Shown here: positions 1-7,053 of the stretch, one piece after another
Numbering within the stretch: position 1 is the stretch's first letter
Layout of the letters: the number at the start of each line of letters is the position of its first letter
Source: an uncultured Lachnospiraceae bacterium
GTDB taxonomy: Bacteria; Bacillota; Clostridia; Lachnospirales; Lachnospiraceae
Length of the DNA: 9,238 bases
Direction of reading: 5' to 3'
Assembly (NCBI GenBank): GCA_958402795.1
Contig: CATXUX010000064.1
Location: forward strand, 1-9,238
Notes under the pieces: model-generated
The model's database searches: none
Told to the model about the DNA's origin: nothing
The model's input: the letters and a program-made list of their open reading frames with translations, nothing else
Translations under genes and position numbers: made by a program

Positions 1-56
1 CAGGCCTAGATAGATGATTGTCCAACGACATAACCCGGCTTATCGTCTTGCTTAAC
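1..56 (+). ncRNA. rnpB: RNase P RNA (catalytic subunit), 3' end only
   Basis: The first bases match the conserved 3' end of bacterial RNase P RNA. GGCCTAGATAGATGATTGTCC at 3-23 corresponds to the E. coli M1 RNA stretch GGCCUAGAUGAAUGACUGUCC. It is followed by CGACATAACCCGGCTTATCG (26-45), equivalent to CGACAGAACCCGGCUUAUCG in E. coli. The bases after 45 would be the 3' strand of helix P1, whose partner lies off the left edge. RNase P RNA is the ribozyme that removes 5' leaders from pre-tRNAs. The mature 3' end is estimated at about 53-58 by comparison with E. coli and is not determined. The 5' part of the gene is outside the window. Recognition is from memory of the family, but the conserved block is long and distinctive. 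Confidence 0.92.
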
Positions 57-105
57 ACGGAATCAAATGAGAATGAGAACCGTTGTCAGGGAGGGTAAGT
101 ACGAT

Positions 106-1137
106 ATGGGAATGATATTTAATGCAGATCTGCCGCATCCGTCAGAACTGAAAGCAGAATTTCCCCTGTCCGCAGAGATGAAGCAGTTAAAAGCAGATCG
201 TGACAGGGAAATCCGCGATATTTTTACAGGAAAGGAAGACAAGTTTATTGTAATCGTTGGCCCCTGTTCTGCGGACAATGAGGATTCTGTCTGTGAATAT
301 GTCAGCCGTCTGGCAAAGGTGAATGATCAGGTGAAAGACCGTCTGATGATCATTCCCCGTATTTATACGAACAAACCGCGGACAACGGGAGCAGGATATA
401 AGGGAATGCTCCATCAGCCTGAGCCGGATAAGGCGCCGGATCTCTATGCAGGGATTCTTGCCATCCGCAGAATGCATATCCGAGCCATCCGCGAGAGCGG
501 GATGACGGGGGCGGACGAGATGCTTTACCCGGAAAACCGAAGCTATCTGGATGATATCCTTTCTTATGAAGCTGTGGGGGCGCGTTCTGTGGAGAACCAG
601 CAGCACCGTCTGACCGCGAGCGGAATGGATATCCCGATCGGAATGAAGAACCCGACCAGCGGTGATTTTTCTGTTATGCTCAACTCCGTGCTTGCGGCGC
701 AGAGTTCCCACCGCTTTATCTACCGCAGTAAGGATATGACGACAGAGGGCAATGAACTGGCGCATGTGATCCTGAGAGGCGGCGTGGACAAGTACGGAAC
801 CTGCATTCCGAACTATCACTATGAAGACCTGATCCGTCTGCTGGAGATGTATCAGAAGAAAGACCTGAAAAATCCGGCTGTGATCGTGGACGCGAATCAT
901 TCCAATTCCGATAAAAAGTACAAGGAACAGATCCGCATTGTGAGCGAAGTTCTGCACAGCAGAAATTATAATCAGGATTTGAAAAAACTGGTAAAAGGTG
1001 TTATGATCGAGAGCTATCTTGTGGAGGGCAGCCAGCAGATCGGTACAGACCGGGTGTATGGAAAGTCAATCACGGATCCATGCCTTGGCTGGGAAGATAC
1101 AGAACGGCTGATCTACGATATTGCAGAGAAGTGCTGA
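106..1137 (+). CDS. aroF: 3-deoxy-7-phosphoheptulonate synthase (DAHP synthase, class I)
   Basis: This cytosolic enzyme condenses phosphoenolpyruvate with erythrose 4-phosphate, the entry step of the shikimate pathway. The 343-residue protein is close to the 350 of E. coli AroG. Family motifs are visible in order: VGPCSADN (51-58), R85 and KPRTT (90-94), GARSVENQQHR (158-168), PIGMKN (177-182) and VDANHSNS (261-268). The expected metal ligands are present as C54, H265, E302 and D324. Start chosen at ATG 106: AGGGAGG at 88-94 sits 11 bases upstream. An in-frame ATG at 67 lacks a good ribosome site and adds 13 residues unlike the family; ATG 112 is spaced too far. The gene begins about 50 bases after rnpB with no clear promoter between. 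A strong hairpin terminator follows. The sequence does not tell me which aromatic amino acid, if any, inhibits it, so the letter in the symbol (F, G or H) is arbitrary. Confidence 0.95.
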   Translation: MGMIFNADLPHPSELKAEFPLSAEMKQLKADRDREIRDIFTGKEDKFIVIVGPCSADNEDSVCEYVSRLAKVNDQVKDRLMIIPRIYTNKPRTTGAGYKGMLHQPEPDKAPDLYAGILAIRRMHIRAIRESGMTGADEMLYPENRSYLDDILSYEAVGARSVENQQHRLTASGMDIPIGMKNPTSGDFSVMLNSVLAAQSSHRFIYRSKDMTTEGNELAHVILRGGVDKYGTCIPNYHYEDLIRLLEMYQKKDLKNPAVIVDANHSNSDKKYKEQIRIVSEVLHSRNYNQDLKKLVKGVMIESYLVEGSQQIGTDRVYGKSITDPCLGWEDTERLIYDIAEKC

Positions 1138-1156
1138 AAAGGAAACATGTTTTTGA

Positions 1157-1199
1157 AAAAAGAGGAACGGGCGAACGAAAACTGCCGGTTCCTCTTTTT
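1157..1199. terminator. Bidirectional intrinsic terminator between convergent aroF and pyrI
   Basis: The arm AAAAGAGGAAC (1158-1168) pairs perfectly with GTTCCTCTTTT (1188-1198), extended by A1157-T1199. A G-G mismatch (1169/1187) is followed by three more pairs (1170-1172 with 1184-1186), leaving an 11-base loop. Rightward transcripts end the stem in a run of U. Leftward transcripts also meet a U run, because the left arm begins in an A tract from 1155. It lies 19 bases after the aroF stop and 10 bases beyond the pyrI stop, so one structure can serve both convergent genes. Confidence 0.9.
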
Positions 1200-1209
1200 C
1201 AATCTGTTT

Positions 1210-1653
1210 TTAATTATGTCTGTGATATTTTTCTTCACAGTATTTACAACGGTAAACCTGATTTTCCTCGTCGGTCAGTACAAAGATATGTTCCAGTCCC
1301 TGCTCGATCGAAGTAATACAGCGCGGATTTTTACACCGGATCACGTTATGGATCTCTTTGGGAAGCTGCAGTGTTTTCTTTGCAACGATTTCTTTGTTCT
1401 GGATAATATTTACCGTAATATTGTGGTCGATAAATGCAAGGACGTCCAGATCCATAAAGTCGATCGGGCATTCAATTTTCATGATATCCTTTTTTCCCAT
1501 TTTGCTGCTCCTGGCATTCTTGATGATGGCAACGCAGCAGTCCAGTTTGTCCAGATGGAGATACTTGTAAATTTCCATGCTCTTTCCGGCTTCGATATGG
1601 TCCAGTACGAATCCTTCTGAAATTTTTCCGACAGATAATGTGTTTTCTACCAT
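1210..1653 (-). CDS. pyrI: Aspartate carbamoyltransferase regulatory subunit
   Basis: PyrI is the regulatory chain of aspartate transcarbamoylase. It binds nucleotide effectors (CTP and ATP in E. coli) and joins catalytic trimers into a larger holoenzyme. The 147-residue protein has the usual layout: an N-terminal nucleotide-binding domain with IDFMDLDVLAFID (64-76), then a C-terminal zinc domain. All four zinc cysteines are present as CKNPRC (C107, C112) and CKYC (C136, C139), matching the E. coli C109/C114/C138/C141 pattern. The ribosome site AGAGGTG (within 1659-1668, minus strand) supports the start. It is the second gene after pyrB, 61 bases downstream, with a possible attenuating hairpin between. 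PyrI implies allosteric control of the enzyme, unlike the unregulated trimer of Bacillus. Effector identity here is inferred only. Confidence 0.96.
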   Translation of the reverse strand: MVENTLSVGKISEGFVLDHIEAGKSMEIYKYLHLDKLDCCVAIIKNARSSKMGKKDIMKIECPIDFMDLDVLAFIDHNITVNIIQNKEIVAKKTLQLPKEIHNVIRCKNPRCITSIEQGLEHIFVLTDEENQVYRCKYCEEKYHRHN

Positions 1654-1689
1654 TTTGGCACCTCTTTCTCATCGAATTATAGTTTTTTC

Positions 1690-1740
1690 AAAAAAACGCT
1701 GCTATTGCGCACAGTCAGTCTACATGAATCTCGAGCAGCG
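1690..1740 (-). terminator. Possible intrinsic terminator or attenuator between pyrB and pyrI
   Basis: Read on the minus strand, CGCTGCT (1740-1734) pairs perfectly with AGCAGCG (1703-1697) and is followed at once by seven T residues (1696-1690). Three more pairs (ATT with AAT) can form above a 4-base bulge. The loop of about 30 bases is large for a standard terminator and contains the pyrB stop codon (1717-1715). A ribosome at that stop would cover part of the 3' arm, so formation may depend on translation. The structure is seen in the sequence; its activity is inferred. Confidence 0.5.
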
Positions 1741-2635
1741 TCAGGATCAGAGCCATCCGCACGTAGACGCCGTACTGTGCCTGACGGAAATACGCGGCGC
1801 GCGGATCGCTGTCTACCTCGACAGAAATTTCATTGACACGCGGAAGCGGGTGCAGCACGTACATATCTTCCGGGGCAAGCTGCATTTTCTTCTTGTCCAG
1901 AATGTAGAAGTCTTTCATCCGCACGTAATCTTCTTCGTTGAAGAAGCGCTCTTTCTGGACGCGTGTCATGTACAGGATGTCCAGATCGGGAAGCGCATCT
2001 TCCAGACGGACGACTTCTTTATACGGAACATTCTGCTTGTCCAGCACATCGTGACGAATGTAATCCGGGAGACGCAGCTCCTCGGGTGAGATGAGGATAA
2101 AACGGATACCTTCGTAGCGCACCAGTGCATGGATCAGAGAATGTACGGTTCGTCCGAATTTTAAATCTCCGCACAGACCGATCGTCATGTGATCCAGATG
2201 TCCTTTTAAGTTTTTGATGGTGAGAAGGTCTGTTAAGGTCTGAGTAGGATGCTGGTGTCCGCCGTCTCCGGCGTTGATGACAGGAATAGAAGAATACTGG
2301 CAGGCTACCATCGGCGCGCCTTCCTTCGGGTGACGCATTGCGCAGATATCGGCATAGCAGGAGATCATCCGTATCGTATCCGCCACGCTCTCGCCCTTTG
2401 CCGCGGAGCTGGAATCAGCGGAAGAAAAACCCATCACACTGCCGCCTAAGTTCAGCATTGCCGCTTCGTGGCTCAGCCGGGTACGGGTGCTTGGCTCATA
2501 GAATAAAGTCGCCAGTTTCTTGCCTGCGCAGGCATGGGAATATTTATCCGGATTCTTCTCGATATCCTGTGCGAGAAGCATAAGCTGCTCCAGCTCTTCT
2601 ACAGAAAAATCCAGTGGGCTCATTAAATGTCTCAT
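1715..2635 (-). CDS. pyrB: Aspartate carbamoyltransferase catalytic subunit
   Basis: PyrB joins carbamoyl phosphate and L-aspartate to form N-carbamoyl-aspartate, the committed step of pyrimidine synthesis in the cytosol. The 306-residue length is normal for the family. The carbamoyl-phosphate site is intact: STRTR (49-53), K80 of the 80s loop, R101, and HPTQ (129-132). Aspartate-binding positions are represented by R162, R225 with Q227, and the loop HPLPR (262-266). The start at 2635 is fixed by GGAGGA on the minus strand (within 2642-2649), about 8 bases away; a second in-frame ATG four codons later is less well placed. A promoter is visible just upstream, giving a leader of only about 33 bases, too short for a Bacillus-type PyrR attenuator. 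pyrI follows on the same strand, so the holoenzyme is probably the regulated PyrB-PyrI form. Confidence 0.97.
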   Translation of the reverse strand: MRHLMSPLDFSVEELEQLMLLAQDIEKNPDKYSHACAGKKLATLFYEPSTRTRLSHEAAMLNLGGSVMGFSSADSSSAAKGESVADTIRMISCYADICAMRHPKEGAPMVACQYSSIPVINAGDGGHQHPTQTLTDLLTIKNLKGHLDHMTIGLCGDLKFGRTVHSLIHALVRYEGIRFILISPEELRLPDYIRHDVLDKQNVPYKEVVRLEDALPDLDILYMTRVQKERFFNEEDYVRMKDFYILDKKKMQLAPEDMYVLHPLPRVNEISVEVDSDPRAAYFRQAQYGVYVRMALILTLLEIHVD

Positions 2636-2674
2636 AAGAATCTCCTCCAGTTTTTGTTCCAGATTTCTTCCCTA

Positions 2675-2703
2675 ATGATATACTATAATCTTTTCTTTTG
2701 CAA
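2675..2703 (-). promoter_or_regulatory. Predicted sigma-A promoter of pyrBI
   Basis: On the minus strand a -35-like TTGCAA (2703-2698) is separated by 17 bases from the -10-like TATCAT (2680-2675). The -10 matches consensus at five of six positions and the -35 at four of six. Transcription would start near 2668, about 33 bases before the pyrB start codon. I see no hairpin or U-rich leader in those 33 bases. Prediction by eye only. Confidence 0.6.
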
Positions 2704-2718
2704 CAGAAAAATCAATCG

Positions 2719-2747
2719 TAGATTTTATCGGAAAAATGTATTATAAT
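2719..2747 (+). promoter_or_regulatory. Predicted promoter of pheA operon
   Basis: A perfect TATAAT lies at 2742-2747, with a weak -35 candidate TAGATT (2719-2724) 17 bases upstream. Transcription would start near 2754, leaving a leader of about 45 bases before the pheA ATG at 2800. The element is divergent from the pyrB promoter, with about 60 bases between the two -10 boxes, so one regulator could act on both. The poor -35 suggests a weak or activator-dependent promoter. I see no T-box or other leader RNA in the short 5' region. Confidence 0.55.
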
Positions 2748-2799
2748 GGGGAAAGCATTACAAAAGGATGAGAAAAAGTGCAGGAAAGGAAGAAGTAGT

Positions 2800-3936
2800 A
2801 TGGCGGCACTGGAGGAGCTTAGAAATGAACTGGACCGGATCGACGATGAGATGGTCCGTCTTTTTGAAGAACGTATGAACGTATGTAAAGAAGTTGGAGA
2901 ATATAAGATCAAAAGCGGCACGAAGGTGCTGGACAGGCAGAGAGAGAAGAACAAACTGGCGGACGTAGGCTCGAAGGTGACCGGAGAGTTCAATAAGAAA
3001 GGGATTCAGGAGCTTTACCAGCAGTTGATGTCTATGAGCCGGAAGCTGCAGTACCAGCAGCTTGTCGAGGCGGGCGCACTGGGCAGGCTGCCTTTTATCA
3101 AGGTCGATTCCCTGGAAAAGGAAAAGGCGAGAGTCGTGTTTCAGGGACTGGAAGGAGCATACGGTCAGGCGGCGATGCAGAACTATTTCGGTGAGAACTG
3201 CAATAGTTTCCACGTCCGGACGTTTCGGGAAGCGATGGAGGCGATCGAGGAAGGCTCTGCAGACTATGCGGTACTGCCGATCGAGAATTCTTCCGCAGGT
3301 ATCGTCAGCGAGATGTGTGATCTTCTGGTAGAATTTGAAAATTATATTGTGGCAGAGACGATCATTCCGATCTCCCATACACTTGCAGGTCTCCCGGGAG
3401 CAAAGCCGGACGGGATTGAGCGTGTATACTCGAAGACAGAAGCACTGATGCAGACGTCTCATTTTTTGGATGACCATGCGAACTGGCAGCGGATCAGTGT
3501 GGCGAACACAGCGATCGCGGCCAAGAAGATCCTGGATGACAATGATCCTACGCAGGCGGCGGTATGCAGTGCTTACGCGGCGAAGATACATGGACTGAGC
3601 GTGCTGGTTGATGACATCAATAATGAACCGAATAACTCGACGAGGTTCATTATCGTGACGAACCAGAAGATATTCCTGCCGGAGGCGTCGAAGATCAGCA
3701 TTTGTTTTGAGATACCGAATGATCATGAGAGCGGCTCTCTCTACCGGATCCTGTCACACTTTATTTATAACGACCTGAATATGACGAAGATCGAATCGCG
3801 TCCGGTGGAGGGACGGGACTGGGAATACCGTTTCTTCGTGGATTTTGACGGGAATATGGAGGATGCGGCAGTGAAGAATGCAATCCGGGGACTGCGCGAG
3901 GAAGCGCGGAATCTGAAGATCCTCGGCAATTATTGA
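2800..3936 (+). CDS. pheA: Bifunctional chorismate mutase/prephenate dehydratase (P-protein)
   Basis: This 378-residue fusion converts chorismate to prephenate and then to phenylpyruvate, leading to phenylalanine. An AroQ-type chorismate mutase occupies about residues 3-88. Its catalytic set R8, R25, K36, D45, R48 and E49 lines up with E. coli R11, R28, K39, D48, R51 and E52. The prephenate dehydratase domain follows (about 110-290), with FQGLEGAYG (114-122), IENSSAG (161-167) and the signature TRF (281-283). A C-terminal ACT domain (about 300-378) carries GSLY (312-315) and ESRP (332-335), the phenylalanine-binding motifs, so feedback inhibition by phenylalanine is expected from the family. 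Start chosen at ATG 2800 with AAGGAAG seven bases upstream. An in-frame ATG at 2746 overlaps the TATAAT and would lie upstream of the transcript. The DUF815 gene follows after 26 bases. Confidence 0.96.
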   Translation: MAALEELRNELDRIDDEMVRLFEERMNVCKEVGEYKIKSGTKVLDRQREKNKLADVGSKVTGEFNKKGIQELYQQLMSMSRKLQYQQLVEAGALGRLPFIKVDSLEKEKARVVFQGLEGAYGQAAMQNYFGENCNSFHVRTFREAMEAIEEGSADYAVLPIENSSAGIVSEMCDLLVEFENYIVAETIIPISHTLAGLPGAKPDGIERVYSKTEALMQTSHFLDDHANWQRISVANTAIAAKKILDDNDPTQAAVCSAYAAKIHGLSVLVDDINNEPNNSTRFIIVTNQKIFLPEASKISICFEIPNDHESGSLYRILSHFIYNDLNMTKIESRPVEGRDWEYRFFVDFDGNMEDAAVKNAIRGLREEARNLKILGNY

Positions 3937-3962
3937 AAGGATACAGGAAAGAGGAAACAGCG

Positions 3963-5258
3963 ATGCGGACGAATGAACTGATGTTATATAAAAATATGGA
4001 GTACGGCGAACTCCTTCGGGATATGACGTTCCTTATGGAGAACTATGAGAATGAGTATTATAATAAGGAAGATCTGAAGAGTCTTTTATTTGAATGTATC
4101 AACCGGATACTGGAGCTGTCGGTCAGCCACGGATTTGAGGGCAATCTCTGGCACACGTATCTGACGTATCTGCTTGCAAGCGATGAGAATGCCTACAGCA
4201 CATCCTGCGAGATCGTAGGGAAAGTGGACGGCAGTATCAACACGATCGCGCTGCATGACTTTGCAGTGTTCAAAGAATTATTTGACTATGATTTCGGACC
4301 TTTGACGGAGGCGCTGGACGGGCAGTGCTTATCTGTGCTTTTCGATTATAGAAATGCAGGGAGTGAAAGCAGGGTATTCAACAGAAGGATCCGGGAGCGG
4401 ATCTGCGATCTGGCGAGAATGCTCGGAGAGGCAGCGGATGCGGAGGAGTTTCAGAAGATACTGACACAGTTTTATCAGGAATTCGGCGTGGGTAAGCTGG
4501 GCCTTCACAAGGCATTCCGTGTGGAACATCCCGAGGGAGGCAGCGCGAGGATCGTCCCGATTACAAATATCGCACATGTGCATCTGGATGACCTGGTCGG
4601 ATATGAGATCGCGAAGAAAAAACTGATCGATAATACGAAAGCATTTGTGGAGGGAAGAAAAGCGAACAACTGCCTGCTCTACGGAGACGCAGGAACCGGA
4701 AAATCTTCTTCGATCAAGGCAATTCTGAATCAGTATTATGATCAGGGACTTCGCATGATTGAAGTGTACAAGCACCAGTTTCAGGATCTGAATGCGGTGA
4801 TCGCGCAGATCAAAAACCGGAACTATAAGTTTATCATTTATATGGACGACCTGTCATTTGAAGAGTTTGAGACAGAATATAAATATCTCAAGGCGGTCAT
4901 TGAGGGCGGTCTGGAAAAGAAACCGGAAAATGTTCTGATCTATGCGACGTCCAACCGCCGTCATCTGATCCGGGAGACCTATAAAGACAAGCAGGAACGC
5001 AATGAAGATATGCACACGAACGACACGGTGCAGGAAAAGCTGTCGCTCGTAGCGCGTTTTGGCGTGACGATTTATTTCGGCTCACCGGATAAGAAGGAAT
5101 TTCAGAAGATCGTGACAGAACTGGCTGCGAAGAATGGAATCCGGATGCCTGAGGAGGAACTTCTGGCGGAGGCAAATAAGTGGGAACTGTCCCATGGCGG
5201 ACTCTCCGGCAGGACTGCGCAGCAGTTTATCGACTATCTTCTGGGGCAAAGTGAGTAA
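3963..5258 (+). CDS. AAA+ ATPase of the DUF815 family, function unknown
   Basis: A 431-residue protein made of a helical, uncharacterised N-terminal half and a C-terminal ATPase domain. The ATPase part has Walker A GDAGTGKSS (241-249), Walker B FIIYMDD (290-296), a sensor-1-like ATSN in IYATSNRRHL, and an arginine in LVARFG that may be the arginine finger. This arrangement matches my memory of the DUF815 family (PF05673). No signal peptide or membrane segment is seen, so it is probably cytosolic. ATP binding and hydrolysis are expected; substrate and partner are unknown. The start at 3963 is supported by GAGG eight bases upstream. A TTG at 3933 overlapping the end of pheA is possible but less likely. 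It lies between pheA and rqcH with gaps of 26 and 14 bases, suggesting co-transcription. A role in protein quality control is only a guess from the neighbour. Confidence 0.85.
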   Translation: MRTNELMLYKNMEYGELLRDMTFLMENYENEYYNKEDLKSLLFECINRILELSVSHGFEGNLWHTYLTYLLASDENAYSTSCEIVGKVDGSINTIALHDFAVFKELFDYDFGPLTEALDGQCLSVLFDYRNAGSESRVFNRRIRERICDLARMLGEAADAEEFQKILTQFYQEFGVGKLGLHKAFRVEHPEGGSARIVPITNIAHVHLDDLVGYEIAKKKLIDNTKAFVEGRKANNCLLYGDAGTGKSSSIKAILNQYYDQGLRMIEVYKHQFQDLNAVIAQIKNRNYKFIIYMDDLSFEEFETEYKYLKAVIEGGLEKKPENVLIYATSNRRHLIRETYKDKQERNEDMHTNDTVQEKLSLVARFGVTIYFGSPDKKEFQKIVTELAAKNGIRMPEEELLAEANKWELSHGGLSGRTAQQFIDYLLGQSE

Positions 5259-5272
5259 AGGAATGAAAAGAT

Positions 5273-7015
5273 ATGGCTTTTGATGGAATTGTCGTGGCAA
5301 ATCTGGTTCACGAACTGAAACAGGAACTGCAAAACGGGAGGATCGCAAAGATCGCGCAGCCGGAAGCCGACGAATTGCTTCTGACGGTTAAAACTCCCGA
5401 AGGCCAGAAGCGTCTCTGTCTGTCGGCGAGCGCGTCCCTGCCGCTGGTCTATCTGACCAAAACGGGGAAACCCAGTCCGATGACTGCGCCGAACTTCTGC
5501 ATGCTGCTGCGTAAGCATATCGGCAGCGGAAGAATCATAGATATCTGGCAGCCGAAGCTGGAGCGGATCATTCACTTTACGGTGGAACATCTGGATGAGC
5601 TGGGGGACGTATGCCGCAAAGATTTGATCGTGGAGATCATGGGAAAACACAGCAATATTATTTTCTGCGAGGAAGACGGGAAGATTATAGACAGTATCAA
5701 GCATGTATCGGCACAGATGAGTTCCGTGCGGGAAGTGCTGCCCGGAAGAACCTATTTTATACCGGACACGATGGAAAAGCTGGATCCCTTAACGGTAACG
5801 GAGGAAGCGTTTATCCGGGCGCTGACGTCAAAACCGGTTCCCCTTTCCAAGGCGGTCTATACAAGCTTTACCGGGGTGAGTCCGGTGACCGCAGAAGAGA
5901 TCTGCTTTGTATCGGGACTGGACTCCGGCGTAACGCCAAGAGAGCTTTCGGATGATGTTCTGCGTCACCTGTACCGCCAGTTCTGTATTTATTTGTCTGC
6001 GGTAAAAGAGGGAAGATTTTCTCCGGCAATCTACTACAGCGGGAAAGAACCGAAAGAATTTTCGTCTCTTCCACTGACACATTTTTCCGAATATACGAGA
6101 AAAGAATATGATTCCGTTTCCGAAGTGCTGGAGTCGTTCTTTTCAGAAAAGAATGCACTTACAAGGATCCGGCAGAAGTCGGCGGATCTCCGCCATGTCG
6201 TACAGACCGTGCTGGAGCGCAGCCGGAAGAAGTATGATCTTCAGGTAAAACAGCTCCGGGGGACAGAAAAAAGGGATAAATACCGGATATACGGCGAGCT
6301 GATCAACACGTATGGATATCATCTGGAGCCGGGAGCCGAACGGCTGGAGGCGCTGAATTATTATGATAATACGATGGTCTCAATCCCTCTTGATAAGACG
6401 AAGACGCCGCAGGAAAATGCGCAGCGTTATTTTGAAAAATATAATAAACAGAAGCGGACTTTTGAGGCGCTGTCCCGTCTGACGCAGGAGACAAAAGAGG
6501 AAATCGATTATCTGGAGTCCGTGCAGAACGCACTGCAGATTGCCGCGACGGAGGACGATCTGGCGGAGATCAAAGAAGAACTGACTGCCGCCGGGTATAT
6601 GCGCCGGAAGGGCACGAAGAAAAAAACAAAGGTTAAAAACCAGCCGCTGCACTATATTTCAGGCGACGGTTTCCATATGTATGTGGGCAAGAATAATCTG
6701 CAGAATGAGGAGCTGACATTTCATTTCGCGAACGGCGGCGACTGGTGGTTTCACGCCAAGCAGGCGCCCGGATCCCATGTCATCGTACGGACGGAAGGAA
6801 AAGAACTGCCGGACCGTACCTTTGAGGAAGCGGGACGGCTGGCGGCATATTATTCCAGCATGCGCAACAAAGACAAGATTGAGATTGATTATGTGGAGAG
6901 AAAGCATGTAAAGAAACCAAACGGTGCGAAACCCGGATTTGTGGTATACTACACGAATTACTCTCTGGTGATCGACAGTGATATCAGCGGGATCGAAGAA
7001 ATAAAACAAAACTAA
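5273..7015 (+). CDS. rqcH: Rqc2/RqcH-type NFACT protein (ribosome quality control; older name fibronectin-binding protein A)
   Basis: RqcH binds split 50S subunits carrying stalled nascent chains and recruits tRNA-Ala to add C-terminal alanine tails that mark the chain for degradation. At 580 residues it is close to the B. subtilis protein (about 570). The NFACT-N domain begins with MAFDG, and E97-R98 falls where Rqc2 proteins usually have the key Asp-Arg pair. A helix-hairpin-helix-like segment starts near G201 (GVSPVTAEEI). A long coiled-coil and middle region spans about 285-440, including ENAQRYFEKYNK. The C-terminal NFACT-R domain (about 455-565) has the hallmark DWWFHAKQAPGSH (490-502). 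AAAGGAA at 5257-5263, nine bases before the ATG, fixes the start. It appears to be the last gene of the pheA transcript, although I see no clear terminator after it. Fibronectin binding, the basis of the older name, is doubtful as its main role. Confidence 0.93.
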   Translation: MAFDGIVVANLVHELKQELQNGRIAKIAQPEADELLLTVKTPEGQKRLCLSASASLPLVYLTKTGKPSPMTAPNFCMLLRKHIGSGRIIDIWQPKLERIIHFTVEHLDELGDVCRKDLIVEIMGKHSNIIFCEEDGKIIDSIKHVSAQMSSVREVLPGRTYFIPDTMEKLDPLTVTEEAFIRALTSKPVPLSKAVYTSFTGVSPVTAEEICFVSGLDSGVTPRELSDDVLRHLYRQFCIYLSAVKEGRFSPAIYYSGKEPKEFSSLPLTHFSEYTRKEYDSVSEVLESFFSEKNALTRIRQKSADLRHVVQTVLERSRKKYDLQVKQLRGTEKRDKYRIYGELINTYGYHLEPGAERLEALNYYDNTMVSIPLDKTKTPQENAQRYFEKYNKQKRTFEALSRLTQETKEEIDYLESVQNALQIAATEDDLAEIKEELTAAGYMRRKGTKKKTKVKNQPLHYISGDGFHMYVGKNNLQNEELTFHFANGGDWWFHAKQAPGSHVIVRTEGKELPDRTFEEAGRLAAYYSSMRNKDKIEIDYVERKHVKKPNGAKPGFVVYYTNYSLVIDSDISGIEEIKQN

Positions 7016-7053
7016 AACAAAACGCTGAAAAACGTGAAAAAGTGATGAAATTG

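Noticed and set aside
18..46. Promoter-like TTGTCC/TATCGT pair that could serve aroF
   Set aside because: Both boxes fall inside the conserved rnpB sequence and the -10 matches only four of six positions.
67..105. Upstream ATG giving DAHP synthase 13 more N-terminal residues
   Set aside because: There is no good ribosome site before it, and AGGGAGG at 88-94 is well placed for ATG 106. The extra residues do not look like the family N terminus.
187..957. 256-codon open frame on the minus strand opposite aroF
   Set aside because: It is a shadow of the well-supported DAHP synthase gene. Its His- and Arg-rich translation shows no recognisable domain.
1682..1697. GTTTTTT/AAAAAAC palindrome between pyrB and pyrI as a separate hairpin
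   Set aside because: The stem is almost all A-T with a one-base spacer, too weak and tight to fold alone. The left T run is better explained as the tail of the larger hairpin at 1690-1740.
2746..2799. Upstream in-frame ATG for pheA
   Set aside because: It overlaps the TATAAT promoter element and lies before the expected transcript start. ATG 2800 has a good ribosome site and begins right at the chorismate mutase fold.
2758..3726. 322-codon open frame on the minus strand opposite pheA
   Set aside because: It overlaps a gene with full catalytic motifs, runs across the pheA start region and shows no recognisable motifs.
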